Of a stretch of 64,000 nucleotides of DNA, positions 26,813-36,637 are shown one piece after another. Source of the stretch: Klebsiella pneumoniae (GTDB taxonomy: Bacteria; Pseudomonadota; Gammaproteobacteria; Pseudomonadales; Pseudohongiellaceae); the NCBI GenBank assembly GCA_945869725.1, contig CAMBPO010000007.1:1-64000 (forward strand), read 5' to 3'. The notes beneath the pieces were generated by a model. That model saw nothing but the letters and a program-made list of their open reading frames with translations. It made no database searches and had not been told where the DNA came from. Every line of letters starts with the position of its first letter. Position 1 is the stretch's first letter. The position numbers were made by a program, and so were the translations under genes.

Positions 26813-27879
26813 TAGGGGAACAGTCGCAGCGCGGGCTCATCTAGCGCTGCCATCTGTTCGCGCAATTCAAGAATGTGCTCCGCCCAGTAACGCTCGGTGT
26901 TAAACCACGGAAAACTGCGGGGAAATGCCGGATCGGTCCAGCGTTTAGCCAGCCATGCGCTGTGGTGCATGATGCGTAATGTTCTTAATGGCTCTATCAG
27001 CGCCAGTTCGGTCGGGTCGAACTCAAAAAACTCCTCATAAGCTTCGATGATTTCCAGCAACTGTGCCTGCCGCTGATCGCGGTCTCCCGATAACATCATC
27101 CACAGATCCTGAATGGCCGGACCGTTGATTGCATCATCAAAATCGACAAACCAGGGTTGATCACCTCGCCACAACACATTACCGGGATGACAATCCCCGT
27201 GCAGCCGCAACTGCTGCAATGACCCGCAATTGCTGAAAATTTTGTTGATACGCTCTATCAGATCCAGTGTTAACGACTCGTAGGCAGGCACCAGCGCATC
27301 AGGAATAAAATGCCTTTCCAGCAGAAATGCGCGGCTCTTCACCGCCCAGTGCTCCACGCTGAGCGCGATACGATGCTTGAATACAGCTTGTGAGCCAACG
27401 CGGTGCACTCTTCCCAGGAATCGTCCCATCACCTGCAAATTATCCGGGTTATCCAGTTCCGGAGGTCTGCCTGCAAGGCGTGGAAACAGCGAAAAACGAA
27501 AAATCTGAGTACCACACAGGCAGGTATGCAATGTCTGACCATTGACTGACATCGGAGGCACTACGGGTATCTCCAGAGACTCCAATTCTTGTGTAAACGC
27601 ATGCTCCTCAAGAATCTGGGCGTCACTCCAGCGCTCAGGCCGGTAAAACTTGGCAATCACAAAACTACCGTCATCCAGTCCAATCTGATAGACGCGATTT
27701 TCATAACTATTGAGCGCAAAAACCCGCGCTGAGGTTGGCAAACCCAAACCTTCAACCGCATCCAGTACCTGATCCGGACCCAGAACATCATAGGGGTGTC
27801 GCTCAGCAGCGCCTGAAACATCTGTCAAAGAGTCGTCAACGGGCTGCTCAAGAACATTGCCCGACTTGCTTTTGTTCAT
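26809..27879 (-). CDS. srkA: Stress response kinase SrkA (YihE)
   Basis: This aminoglycoside-phosphotransferase-like Ser/Thr kinase protects against programmed death after stress in E. coli. Visible motifs are the nucleotide-binding region FALNSYENRVYQIGLDDG, the catalytic LRLHGDCHPGNVLW and the Mg-binding WFVDFDDAINGPAIQDLW. I start at the ATG at 27879 (356 residues). The frame extends to 27981 but that part overlaps the divergent aminotransferase promoter. Length compares with 328 in E. coli, the excess being at the N-terminus. Confidence 0.9.
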   Translation of the reverse strand: MNKSKSGNVLEQPVDDSLTDVSGAAERHPYDVLGPDQVLDAVEGLGLPTSARVFALNSYENRVYQIGLDDGSFVIAKFYRPERWSDAQILEEHAFTQELESLEIPVVPPMSVNGQTLHTCLCGTQIFRFSLFPRLAGRPPELDNPDNLQVMGRFLGRVHRVGSQAVFKHRIALSVEHWAVKSRAFLLERHFIPDALVPAYESLTLDLIERINKIFSNCGSLQQLRLHGDCHPGNVLWRGDQPWFVDFDDAINGPAIQDLWMMLSGDRDQRQAQLLEIIEAYEEFFEFDPTELALIEPLRTLRIMHHSAWLAKRWTDPAFPRSFPWFNTERYWAEHILELREQMAALDEPALRLFPY

Positions 27880-27981
27880 GATTTCTCGCCTGCTGCATCG
27901 AAGTTGCGCCGAGTATACTGTAAAATCCTGCCCCACTTTCCAGTTCCGATTTCCAGTTCCGTTTTGATCGAGGAGTTTCAA

Positions 27982-29265
27982 TTGAGCACCAGCAACACAC
28001 AGGCGCGTCGTCAGGAGTTATTGAATCAGTACCAGCGAATTCAGGCGAAGAAGCTCAACCTGGATCTGACCCGGGGCAAACCAGCGACGGCTCAGCTGAA
28101 TCTCAGCAATGCAATGGACGGAGTATTGCAGGGTGACTTCAAATGCTCCGACGGCACCGATGCGCGTAACTATGGCGGCGGCCTCGGCATCCCGGAAGCG
28201 CGTCAGTTTGCTGCAGATTATCTGGGTGCCAAACCCGCGCAGATCATGGTGGGCGGAAACAGTTCCTTGCAGATGATGTACCAGTATGTGGAAGGCGCCT
28301 ACCTTCATGGCGTTCGCGGCGCTGACTCAGCCTGGATAAAGGAAGCTGCACCAGGCCAACGTATCAAGTTCCTGTGCCCGGCACCGGGTTACGATCGCCA
28401 TTTTTCGATCTGCGAGGCGCTGGGAATCGAAATGATTCCGGTCGCGATGAATGATCGGGGGCCGGATATGGCCGCCATTGAGACCTTGTTACGCAACGAT
28501 CCGTTGATCAAAGGCATCTGGTGTGTACCCAAGTACGCTAACCCAAACGGTGTGGTGTATTCAGCCGAGGTAGTCGAGCAATTTGCCATGCTGGGAAAAA
28601 TTGCCGGCGCCAACTTCAGAATTCTGTGGGACAACGCCTACGCGGAACACCACTTGGTCGACAATCCTCCTGAACTGGCGAATCTGATCAGCATCAGCGA
28701 AAAACACGGCACACTGGATAATGTCATTGTGATCGGCTCAACATCGAAAATCACCTTGGCCGGTGCCGGTGTGGCATTTATCGCGACCTCCGAAAGCAAC
28801 ATCAAGCACTTCGCAGACTTGCTCGGCATTTCCACCATAGGACCGGACAAGGTGAATCAGTTACGACACATCCGTTTCCTTAAAGACATACCGACGTTGC
28901 GGGCATTGATGCAACAGCACCGCGCCATTCTGCAACCCAAATTTGAACTTGTGCTTAAACACCTGGAACAGAGCCTGTCCGGAAAAACAGTTAACGGACA
29001 ACCGCTTGGCTACTGGAACAAGCCTGCCGGGGGCTACTTCATTCTCTTCGATACTTTGCCCGGCATGGCCGACAAGGTCGTTAAACTGTGTGCGGGCGCT
29101 GGGGTGAAACTGACGCCGGCAGGATCAACCTGGCCATACAAAAAGGATCCGCAGAACAGCAATATTCGTCTGGCACCATCTTTCCCCAGCCTTGCGGAAA
29201 TTGATGAAGCCATGCAGGTGTTTGTGCTGTGCGTGGAACTTGCCGCGTTGGAACCAGAGAGCTGA
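27982..29265 (+). CDS. Class I PLP aminotransferase (aspartate aminotransferase-like, MocR-type subgroup)
   Basis: The 427-residue protein matches the aminotransferase group often annotated as aspartate aminotransferase subgroup 1c. Its signatures are DLTRGKPATAQLNLS near the start, KYANPNGVVYS, and the PLP lysine in GSTSKITLAGAGVAF near residue 255. I use the TTG start at 27982 because AGGAG lies 6 bases upstream. The frame upstream (from 27904) is not family-like. It is divergent from srkA. Substrate preference cannot be read from sequence. Aspartate or another dicarboxylic amino acid is most likely. Confidence 0.85.
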   Translation: MSTSNTQARRQELLNQYQRIQAKKLNLDLTRGKPATAQLNLSNAMDGVLQGDFKCSDGTDARNYGGGLGIPEARQFAADYLGAKPAQIMVGGNSSLQMMYQYVEGAYLHGVRGADSAWIKEAAPGQRIKFLCPAPGYDRHFSICEALGIEMIPVAMNDRGPDMAAIETLLRNDPLIKGIWCVPKYANPNGVVYSAEVVEQFAMLGKIAGANFRILWDNAYAEHHLVDNPPELANLISISEKHGTLDNVIVIGSTSKITLAGAGVAFIATSESNIKHFADLLGISTIGPDKVNQLRHIRFLKDIPTLRALMQQHRAILQPKFELVLKHLEQSLSGKTVNGQPLGYWNKPAGGYFILFDTLPGMADKVVKLCAGAGVKLTPAGSTWPYKKDPQNSNIRLAPSFPSLAEIDEAMQVFVLCVELAALEPES

Positions 29266-29361
29266 TCACACTAGCCGGCTCGGCCTGAATGGTACACAAA
29301 GGGGTGTGATAGTTTATGAAACCATCGCTCCCCATAAAACGAGTGTGACAACATTCTGTGT

Positions 29362-29958
29362 TTAGCGGCTGCGATCCCGAATCTCAACGCTGCGTCTTTC
29401 GGTTTCGCGGTAACTGGAATTACGGCGTCCATCTTTCTCCACGTAGATCACATCACTGCGTTGATCTGAACCCGACCAGCGACCACGCACTGGCTCTTTG
29501 TTCCTGTACCCGTAGCCATGACCACGGTCTGAGTTGCCCCAAACCGGGTGCGCGCGATAGTCTTTATCTCTGTGATAGTCGTTAACTCTGTCATGGTCGC
29601 TACCCAGGCGGTAACTGCTATCTCTGTGATAATCCTCATCATGACGATCGTGATGCCGCGTTACTTCGCGGTAAACGACAGTTTGCCGTGGGTGATGAGA
29701 GACAACAGTTTGAGAGACAACAGTTCCGCTGCCAATGCCGACATAGACAGAACGATATAAGGGGATAAAGACTTTTGGTGAGACAACAACCTTGGATGGG
29801 GAGTGATAAACCGTCTCTCGCACAACGGTCGTGTAAGTTCTGTCAGCAGATGCGGCGTTAGCACTTATAGCCGTCAACACACAGGCGGCGCCCACCAACA
29901 TGTTAATCAGTAATCGCTGAGTGACTGATGCCTTTGCTCTCGCTGGAAATAGTTTCAT
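29362..29958 (-). CDS. Secreted protein rich in His, Asp, Arg and Tyr
   Basis: I do not recognise a named family. From the ATG at 29958 (GGAGG lies 7 bases upstream) the 198-residue product has a basic signal peptide ending ISANAAS. A valine-rich, beta-like stretch comes next (about residues 36-90). The long highly charged tail contains repeated HHDRHDEDYHRD, DHDRVNDYHRDKDYRAH and terminal ERRSVEIRDRSR. The histidine/aspartate clusters could bind metals (RcnB-like proteins have similar composition), or the tail may be disordered. It is isolated, converging on the aminotransferase. Confidence 0.75.
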   Translation of the reverse strand: MKLFPARAKASVTQRLLINMLVGAACVLTAISANAASADRTYTTVVRETVYHSPSKVVVSPKVFIPLYRSVYVGIGSGTVVSQTVVSHHPRQTVVYREVTRHHDRHDEDYHRDSSYRLGSDHDRVNDYHRDKDYRAHPVWGNSDRGHGYGYRNKEPVRGRWSGSDQRSDVIYVEKDGRRNSSYRETERRSVEIRDRSR

Positions 29959-30139
29959 GACCTGACCTCCGTTGAAACGAGCACCGATTGAGGTAACCAA
30001 AACGTTTCTAAGGAAACATCTGGAATTCAGTGCTTACGCATTCCGTTATACAACAGAGAATCTGAATTGAAACTGAATGACTGTCATAAAAATAGGCTGC
30101 CCGAAGACGCGGAAGGATACCGCAACGGGTATTGCTGAC

Positions 30140-30484
30140 TCAGCTTTCGTTGCCGGTATTGCCAGAGTTGCGCGTACCGAATGCTGGCAGAGGGAACGGC
30201 ATGATATTGTCGCCGCTGCTGATTTTAGCAACCCCGGTCTTTTCCACTTCATCAATGCGCAGAATCGCCTGCAACGGAATAAAACTGCGCTTGACGTCCT
30301 GAAACTCCATTTTCAGTTTTTCTTCACTGGGATCCACCAGCATTTGACTGCGCTCATCAAACAGGAATTCTTCTACCTCTATGAAGCCATAAAGCTCGCT
30401 CTGATAAACCTGACGGGCAAAAATCTCATAGACTTTGCCCTTGTTGAGGAAGGTGATGCGATAAATTTCCTGGCGGATGGCCAT
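30140..30484 (-). CDS. DUF1820 family protein
   Basis: This 114-residue cytoplasmic protein matches the DUF1820 family common in pseudomonads and relatives. Conserved blocks are YRITFLNKGKVYEIFARQVYQS, GFIEVEEFLF, VDPSEEKLKMEF and LRIDEVEKTGVAKI. No catalytic motif, signal peptide or membrane helix is seen. Function is unknown. As in Pseudomonas, it lies next to miaB, here divergently with 167 bases between starts. The overlapping plus-strand frame at 30077-30529 is a shadow of this gene. Confidence 0.88.
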   Translation of the reverse strand: MAIRQEIYRITFLNKGKVYEIFARQVYQSELYGFIEVEEFLFDERSQMLVDPSEEKLKMEFQDVKRSFIPLQAILRIDEVEKTGVAKISSGDNIMPFPLPAFGTRNSGNTGNES

Positions 30485-30588
30485 CGTACTCTCTCAAAAA
30501 CGCGGTTAAAACAAATGGAGTTTGTTTAGTCAAGGCCGGCATTGTAGCTCAAAGTGGTCCCTCAGATACAGCAGCACCACTAATTAGC

Positions 30589-30597
30589 TGATATAAT
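30589..30597 (+). promoter_or_regulatory. Extended -10 promoter of miaB
   Basis: TGATATAAT fits the extended -10 form TGnTATAAT, which needs no -35. None is visible at 16-18 bases upstream. A GC-rich discriminator follows. It lies 55 bases before the miaB ATG. Confidence 0.6.
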
Positions 30598-30651
30598 CCG
30601 CGGCTTTTCGACAGGGTCAATCCCTGGATGTCTTTCTGAGTGATGTAAACC

Positions 30652-31998
30652 ATGAGCAGCGACAATCCTTCCAGCACAGTGCGAAAAAAAGTCTTTATCA
30701 AGACCCATGGTTGCCAGATGAACGAGTATGACTCCTCGCGCATGCTTGATTTACTGAAGGAAACCCATGGTGCGGATCTAGTTGAAACTGCAGAAGAAGC
30801 AGACATCCTGCTGCTGAACACCTGTTCTATCCGCGAGAAAGCTCAAGAAAAGGTGTTCCACCAACTGGGACGTTGGAAGGGCTTAAAAAAGGCCAGACCT
30901 GACATCAAAATTGCAGTGGGTGGCTGTGTCGCCAGCCAGGAAGGTGCAGCTATTGGCAAGCGCGCCCCTTATGTGGATGTTGTTTTTGGACCTCAAACCC
31001 TGCACAAACTGCCAGAAATGCTGAATAAGTCCAACGGCTTCGGCCCGGTAGTGGATATCAGCTTTCCCGAAATCGAAAAATTTGACCGTTTGCCCGAACC
31101 CTCCGTGACAGGATGCGAAGCATTTTTGACGGTAATGGAAGGCTGCAGCAAATACTGTTCATTCTGCGTAGTACCCTATACCCGTGGCGAAGAAGTCAGT
31201 CGCCCCCTGGATGATGTGTTGGCAGAAGCCGTGCATTTGGCCAGCAAGGGCGTTCGGGAGATCAATCTGCTGGGGCAAAACGTCAATGCCTATCGCGGAC
31301 TGAGTCACGACGGGCAAATCGTTGACTTTGCCACCTTGATCACCTACATCGCAGCAGTTGATGGCATTGACCGGATTCGTTTTACCACATCACATCCGGT
31401 GGAATTTCGCAGCAATCTGATCGAGATCTACAGACACGTACCGGAACTGGTCAGCCACCTGCACCTTCCAATTCAGAGTGGATCCGACCGCATTCTGGCA
31501 GCCATGAAGCGTGGCCATACGGCACTGGAATACAAATCAATCATCCGCAAACTCAAGGCTATACGACCTGACATTAGCCTGTCCTCTGATTTTATCGTCG
31601 GATTTCCTGGCGAAACCCAGAGGGATTTTGAAGACACCATGAATCTGATTATCGAGGTAGGTTATGACACCTCATTCAGTTTTATCTTCAGTCCTCGCCC
31701 CGGCACACCGGCTTCAGACCTGCCTGATCACACCAGTGAACAGGAAAAGAAACACCGACTTGCCGTGTTGCAGGCACAGATTCTGCAGCAGGCTGCCGGC
31801 ATCAGTGAACGAATGGTCGGCACCCGTCAGCGCATTCTGGTCAACGGCCCGGCGCGACACGGGGTCAGCCTGTTGGCTGGCCGCACTGAAAACAATCGGG
31901 TGGTGAATTTCTCATCGGATGACTTGAGCCTGATCGGCCAGTTTGTAGAAGTAAAAATAACCGATGCATTTCCGAACTCTCTGGCAGGTGAACTTTAA
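30652..31998 (+). CDS. miaB: tRNA-2-methylthio-N6-dimethylallyladenosine synthase MiaB
   Basis: This radical-SAM methylthiotransferase adds a methylthio group to i6A37 of tRNAs reading UNN codons. The three domains are in order. The UPF0004 domain has cysteines at [22 protein letters not shown] and GGCVASQEG. The radical-SAM CxxxCxxC motif is in [18 protein letters not shown] (about residue 160). A C-terminal TRAM domain follows. At 448 residues it is close to the E. coli length of 474. It heads the run miaB-ybeZ-ybeY. Confidence 0.96.
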   Translation: MSSDNPSSTVRKKVFIKTHGCQMNEYDSSRMLDLLKETHGADLVETAEEADILLLNTCSIREKAQEKVFHQLGRWKGLKKARPDIKIAVGGCVASQEGAAIGKRAPYVDVVFGPQTLHKLPEMLNKSNGFGPVVDISFPEIEKFDRLPEPSVTGCEAFLTVMEGCSKYCSFCVVPYTRGEEVSRPLDDVLAEAVHLASKGVREINLLGQNVNAYRGLSHDGQIVDFATLITYIAAVDGIDRIRFTTSHPVEFRSNLIEIYRHVPELVSHLHLPIQSGSDRILAAMKRGHTALEYKSIIRKLKAIRPDISLSSDFIVGFPGETQRDFEDTMNLIIEVGYDTSFSFIFSPRPGTPASDLPDHTSEQEKKHRLAVLQAQILQQAAGISERMVGTRQRILVNGPARHGVSLLAGRTENNRVVNFSSDDLSLIGQFVEVKITDAFPNSLAGEL

Positions 31999-32093
31999 CG
32001 CGGAATTGCTCTATACTCTCGGCTTATTTACTTACTCAACAGGCGACCGCTGTGCCCGTGCGCAACTGTCTCCGGAGGTATAAGCCGAGCGGC

Positions 32094-33140
32094 ATGACCA
32101 CTGAACAGCAAACTCACCAACTCACTCTTGAGCCTGAAAATACGCATCGTCTGGCCAACCTGTGCGGACAACTGAACGAAAACATCCATCAGATTGAAAA
32201 GGCGTTGGCGATACAGATTCGCCAGCGTGGCAACATATTTCAATTGTCGGGAATAACATCATCTGTCGCCGAGGCAGTGCGCGTCCTCGAAACACTCTAT
32301 AAGGGCACAGTGGATGGCATGCAGATCACTGCGGATCTGGTGCACCTGACCTTGCGCGATACCGGAGTTGCAGCAGCCATCGCTGAGTCCGGGCAACAAA
32401 TTGTTCAGGAAATCGATGACTTTAAACCGTTATTGATCAAGACGCCCAACGTCTCAGTGAAACCGCGTGGCAAACACCAGCGTCGATACGTTGAATCCAT
32501 ACAATCCATGGATATCAATTTTGGTATCGGCCCTGCCGGCACGGGCAAAACTTATCTTGCTGTAGCCTGCGCCGTCGAGGCCCTAATGCAGGACAAGGTT
32601 AAGAGGCTGTTACTGGTGCGTCCGGCTGTGGAGGCTGGAGAAAAGCTTGGCTTCCTGCCCGGAGATCTCAGCCAGAAAATTGATCCGTATCTGCGACCAC
32701 TCTATGATGCCCTTTATGAAATGCTGGGCTTTGAAAAAGTCACCCGATTGATTGAAAAGAATGTTATCGAAGTAGCACCGCTGGCGTACATGCGTGGCAG
32801 AACCCTGAACGGTTCATTTATTATTCTGGATGAAAGCCAGAACACCACCGTGTCACAGATGAAAATGTTTTTGACACGCATCGGCTTTGGCTCAACTGCG
32901 GTGATCACTGGCGATGTGACACAGATTGACCTCCCCAAAGGCACCAGATCAGGGCTTGTCCATGTCATCAAAGTACTTGAAGGGATCAATGGCATAGGGT
33001 TTAACTACTTCGACTCCAAAGATGTGGTCAGGCACTCTCTGGTTCAGCGTATCGTCGAAGCCTATGATGACTATGAGCGAAAAACCACTATCACCTCTTT
33101 AAATCCCGATGGCAGCAGCGTTCATGACCGTGATTATTGA
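32094..33140 (+). CDS. ybeZ: PhoH-family ATPase YbeZ
   Basis: YbeZ is a PhoH-like ATPase/helicase that works with the RNase YbeY in rRNA processing. The N-terminal part is KH-like (TLEPENTHRLANLCG). The ATPase domain shows Walker A GPAGTGKTYLAV near residue 145 and Walker B FIILDESQNT. I start at the ATG at 32094 (348 residues), where E. coli YbeZ aligns. The frame runs upstream to 32052, and GGAGG at 15 bases is farther than ideal. It overlaps ybeY by 17 bases, indicating coupling. Confidence 0.94.
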   Translation: MTTEQQTHQLTLEPENTHRLANLCGQLNENIHQIEKALAIQIRQRGNIFQLSGITSSVAEAVRVLETLYKGTVDGMQITADLVHLTLRDTGVAAAIAESGQQIVQEIDDFKPLLIKTPNVSVKPRGKHQRRYVESIQSMDINFGIGPAGTGKTYLAVACAVEALMQDKVKRLLLVRPAVEAGEKLGFLPGDLSQKIDPYLRPLYDALYEMLGFEKVTRLIEKNVIEVAPLAYMRGRTLNGSFIILDESQNTTVSQMKMFLTRIGFGSTAVITGDVTQIDLPKGTRSGLVHVIKVLEGINGIGFNYFDSKDVVRHSLVQRIVEAYDDYERKTTITSLNPDGSSVHDRDY

Positions 33141-33609
33141 TGTCATCAATGACAGTACCAGCATAGATTTGCCTGGAGCTACCCAGTTGCAAGCTTGGGG
33201 AGATACCGCTTTAAAATACCTGAGCGTGCCATCCAAGCCCCTGAGTCTGGGGCTGCGTATTGTTGACGAAGACGAGTCAGCAGCAATCAATCTGGCATAC
33301 CGGCAAAAGGACTATGCGACTAACGTCCTGTCCTTCAGTGCGGAATTGCCAGAGGCAATACTGGACAGTCTGGATGAAGTACCCTTGGGTGATCTGGTGA
33401 TATGCGCTCCCATCGTTGCCAGGGAAGCGGATGCACAGGCCAAAAGCCTGCCTGCTCACTGGGCGCATATGCTGATCCACGGCATGCTTCATCTGAATGG
33501 TTTTGACCATGAATCTGAATCAGAAGCCCTGGAAATGGAAACACTGGAAGCGCGGATACTGGAAGAACTGGGCTTTGACAACCCTTATCAGCCAGAGCAA
33601 CAGCAGTAG
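33124..33609 (+). CDS. ybeY: Endoribonuclease YbeY
   Basis: YbeY is a zinc-dependent single-strand RNase needed for 16S rRNA 3' maturation and ribosome quality control. The three-histidine zinc motif [11 protein letters not shown] is near residue 120, and the family motif [10 protein letters not shown] precedes it. From the ATG at 33124 it has 161 residues, close to E. coli (155). In the usual order corC and lnt follow ybeY. Here leuS follows after only 47 bases. Confidence 0.95.
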   Translation: MTVIIDVINDSTSIDLPGATQLQAWGDTALKYLSVPSKPLSLGLRIVDEDESAAINLAYRQKDYATNVLSFSAELPEAILDSLDEVPLGDLVICAPIVAREADAQAKSLPAHWAHMLIHGMLHLNGFDHESESEALEMETLEARILEELGFDNPYQPEQQQ

Positions 33610-33656
33610 CACACACCTTTTTGACAGATCGTTTTTTTGAGACATTACAGACCAAC

Positions 33657-36149
33657 ATGAATACACAGGCAGATACGCAGTACCAGCCACAGGATGTGGA
33701 GACCGAAGCTCAACAGTACTGGGAACGTCACCAATCTTTTAAAGTCAGTGAAGACAGCACCAAAGAAAAATTTTACTGCCTGTCCATGTTTCCGTACCCC
33801 AGTGGTCATCTGCACATGGGCCATGTTCGCAACTACCTGATCGGGGATGTGATCGCCCGCCACCAACGCATGCTAGGCAAAAATGTACTGCAACCCATGG
33901 GCTGGGATGCATTTGGCCTGCCGGCAGAAAATGCTGCCATGAAGCGCAATATAGCGCCTGCCACGTGGACGTGGAGCAACATTGATTACATGCGCAAACA
34001 GCTGAAACAGCTGGGGTATGCGTATGACTGGAGCCGCGAACTGGCGACATGTCACCCGGACTACTATCGCTGGGAACAGTGGTTTTTTACACGCCTGTTT
34101 GAAAAAGGCATGGTGTACAAAAAAGAAGCCGAAGTTAACTGGGATCCTGTGGATCAAACCGTTCTGGCCAATGAGCAGGTTGTTGACGGCCGGGGCTGGC
34201 GTTCGGGCGCACTGGTTGAGCGACGTAAAATTCCACAGTGGTTTATAAAAATCACCGCTTACGCTCAAGAATTATTGGATGATCTTGCCAAGCTGGATGG
34301 CTGGCCAGACGAAGTGCGCACCATGCAGGCCAATTGGATTGGCCGTTCGGAAGGCGTTCAACTGAGCTTTGGCATCGAGAGCCAGGACGAGCAACTCACC
34401 GTTTACACCACGCGTCCGGATACACTGATGGGTGTGACCTACGTCGCGGTAGCTCCGCAACATCCGCTGGCTGAAAAAGCCGCGTTGTCCAATCCGGCAT
34501 TGGCTGACTTTATTCAACAGCAAAGCCACGTAAAAGTCGCCGAAGCTGACATGGCCACCATGGAAAAAATGGGCATGGACAGTGGCATCAAAGCCATCCA
34601 CCCCATTACACAGGAACGGGTGCCGGTGTATGTGGCGAATTTTGTGCTGATGACCTATGGAACTGGTGCGGTGATGGCCGTGCCGGCGCATGATCAGCGT
34701 GACTTTGAGTTTGCACAAAAATACAGCCTGCCCATCAAACAGGTCATCAAGCCCGCGCTTGATGGTCAGTCCTGTGATCTGAACGAAAAAGCGTATACCG
34801 ACAAAGGCATTCTGATTAACTCAGGCGAGTTTGATGGCCTTGATTCTGCCAGCGCGTTTAATGCCATCGAAGCGTGGTTAAGACAGCGTGGAAAAGGAGA
34901 AAAGCAGGTCAACTTCCGTCTTAGAGACTGGGGCGTGTCCCGGCAGCGATACTGGGGCACTCCTATCCCGATCATCAACTGCCAGCATTGTGGCCCGGTC
35001 CCCGTCCCTGAACACGAATTACCTGTGATTCTGCCTGAAGATGTCAGTTTTACCGATGCAGGATCACCAATCAAACGCATGCCTGAGTTCTATCAGGTTA
35101 AATGTCCGAAATGCGCAGCGGACGCCGAACGTGAAACCGATACCTTTGACACGTTTATGGAGTCTTCCTGGTACTACGCACGCTACGCCTGCCCTGACTT
35201 GAAAACTGGCATGCTGGACAAACGCGCCGACTATTGGTTGCCGGTCGACCAGTACATTGGTGGTATCGAACATGCAATTCTGCATCTTTTGTATGCGCGT
35301 TTCTTCCATAAGCTAATGCGCGACGAAGGGCTGATCAGCTCCGATGAGCCGTTTGTGCGGCTGCTGACTCAGGGAATGGTGTTAAAAGATGGTAGCAAAA
35401 TGTCCAAATCCAAGGGCAATACTGTTGAACCAGCCGCGCTTATTGAACAATACGGTGCTGACACAGTAAGACTGTTTACCATGTTTGCGGCACCGCCCAA
35501 TCAGTCACTGGAGTGGTCGGACAGCGGCGTGGAAGGCAGCGCACGCTTTCTGCGCAAACTTTGGCGAACAATGATTGCGCACAATGCTGCCAACATTATC
35601 GATTTCAGAGAACTGCCGCTGAACAGTGAACAAAAAGCATTGCGCCTGAAAACCCACAGCACCTTGTTGAAGGTCGGTGATGATATCGGTCGTCGTCAGA
35701 CCTTCAACACGGCAATTGCAGCAGTGATGGAACTGGTCAACACAGTGACAAAATTTCAGGAAGAACAGGACATCATTAGCGACACAACGGTGGCACGCAC
35801 CAGTTTGAGTGTGGTGCACGAGGCATTGGAGATAGTTTTGTTGGCACTGTCTCCGATTGTGCCGCACTTCTGCCATGCCTTGTGGAAACATCTGGGCCAC
35901 GCCGATGCCATTATCAACTGCCCTTGGCCAGCGGCGGACAATTCCGCACTGATACAGGACGAAGTGCACATGGTCATTCAGGTGAACGGTAAGTTACGCA
36001 GCAAACTGACCGTGCCCAAAGACTGTGATCAATCCATCATTGAACGACTCGCGCTGGAAGACAGTCACGTGTGCAAGTTCACCGATGGACTCACCGTGCG
36101 CAAAGTGATTGTGGTACCCGGGAAACTCGTTAACATCGTGGTGTCCTGA
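33657..36149 (+). CDS. leuS: Leucyl-tRNA synthetase
   Basis: This class Ia enzyme charges tRNA-Leu. It shows the HIGH motif as HMGH (about residue 50), a CP1 editing domain with [12 protein letters not shown] and [17 protein letters not shown], and KMSKS near residue 590. A second Zn site retains cysteines ([15 protein letters not shown]). The first zinc-finger cysteines of E. coli LeuS are absent: the region reads [20 protein letters not shown] start at the ATG at 33657 (830 residues). A TTG at 33621 is less likely. Its stop overlaps the lptE start by one base. Confidence 0.96.
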   Translation: MNTQADTQYQPQDVETEAQQYWERHQSFKVSEDSTKEKFYCLSMFPYPSGHLHMGHVRNYLIGDVIARHQRMLGKNVLQPMGWDAFGLPAENAAMKRNIAPATWTWSNIDYMRKQLKQLGYAYDWSRELATCHPDYYRWEQWFFTRLFEKGMVYKKEAEVNWDPVDQTVLANEQVVDGRGWRSGALVERRKIPQWFIKITAYAQELLDDLAKLDGWPDEVRTMQANWIGRSEGVQLSFGIESQDEQLTVYTTRPDTLMGVTYVAVAPQHPLAEKAALSNPALADFIQQQSHVKVAEADMATMEKMGMDSGIKAIHPITQERVPVYVANFVLMTYGTGAVMAVPAHDQRDFEFAQKYSLPIKQVIKPALDGQSCDLNEKAYTDKGILINSGEFDGLDSASAFNAIEAWLRQRGKGEKQVNFRLRDWGVSRQRYWGTPIPIINCQHCGPVPVPEHELPVILPEDVSFTDAGSPIKRMPEFYQVKCPKCAADAERETDTFDTFMESSWYYARYACPDLKTGMLDKRADYWLPVDQYIGGIEHAILHLLYARFFHKLMRDEGLISSDEPFVRLLTQGMVLKDGSKMSKSKGNTVEPAALIEQYGADTVRLFTMFAAPPNQSLEWSDSGVEGSARFLRKLWRTMIAHNAANIIDFRELPLNSEQKALRLKTHSTLLKVGDDIGRRQTFNTAIAAVMELVNTVTKFQEEQDIISDTTVARTSLSVVHEALEIVLLALSPIVPHFCHALWKHLGHADAIINCPWPAADNSALIQDEVHMVIQVNGKLRSKLTVPKDCDQSIIERLALEDSHVCKFTDGLTVRKVIVVPGKLVNIVVS

Positions 36150-36637
36150 TGCGAGCCCAAAGGGTCTGGCTTGTTCTGCTGATGTGTAGCCTACTGATGG
36201 GCTGCGGATTTACCCTGCGCGGAACAGAACAAGCAGCCCTGCCCATCAGTGAACTGGCGCTGTCCTATCCCGGCGGGAGGTACCCTTTGGCAGAGGTACT
36301 GCGCGATGCGCTGGTGGCCAATGGCGTCGCTGTGCCGGCAGTGCCGGGCGACCAGCTCGAGCTCAGGTTATCACCTGAACGCCTGGAGCGCCGCGCTGTG
36401 ACGCTTAATAATCGTGGTGGCGCGGGCCAATACGCGCTGACATTACAGGTTGATGCCAGTGTTTACCTGTCGGGACAGTTGCTGGATGGACCAGAAACGG
36501 TGGAAGTAAGCGGCAGTTTTTACGAAGATACGGCCAACATCAGTGGCAGCAATAACGGCGTGGAACAAACTCTCAACGACATGCGTCAGGACATGGCAGA
36601 CTTTATAATCCGCCGCTTACGTGAACTGACCATATGA
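36149..36637 (+). CDS. lptE: LptE, lipopolysaccharide transport lipoprotein
   Basis: LptE plugs the LptD barrel that inserts lipopolysaccharide into the outer membrane. The signal peptide ends with the lipobox LLMGCGF (Cys near residue 19), and the conserved CGFTLRG follows. Length (162) is near the E. coli value of 193, on the short side. It overlaps leuS by one base (TGATG) and holA by four (ATGA), so leuS-lptE-holA is one translation-coupled operon, as in most gammaproteobacteria. Confidence 0.93.
   Translation: MRAQRVWLVLLMCSLLMGCGFTLRGTEQAALPISELALSYPGGRYPLAEVLRDALVANGVAVPAVPGDQLELRLSPERLERRAVTLNNRGGAGQYALTLQVDASVYLSGQLLDGPETVEVSGSFYEDTANISGSNNGVEQTLNDMRQDMADFIIRRLRELTI

Noticed and set aside
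30077..30529. A 150-codon plus-strand frame over the DUF1820 gene
   Set aside because: The minus-strand frame at 30140-30484 matches a known family and covers the same bases, so the plus frame is a shadow.
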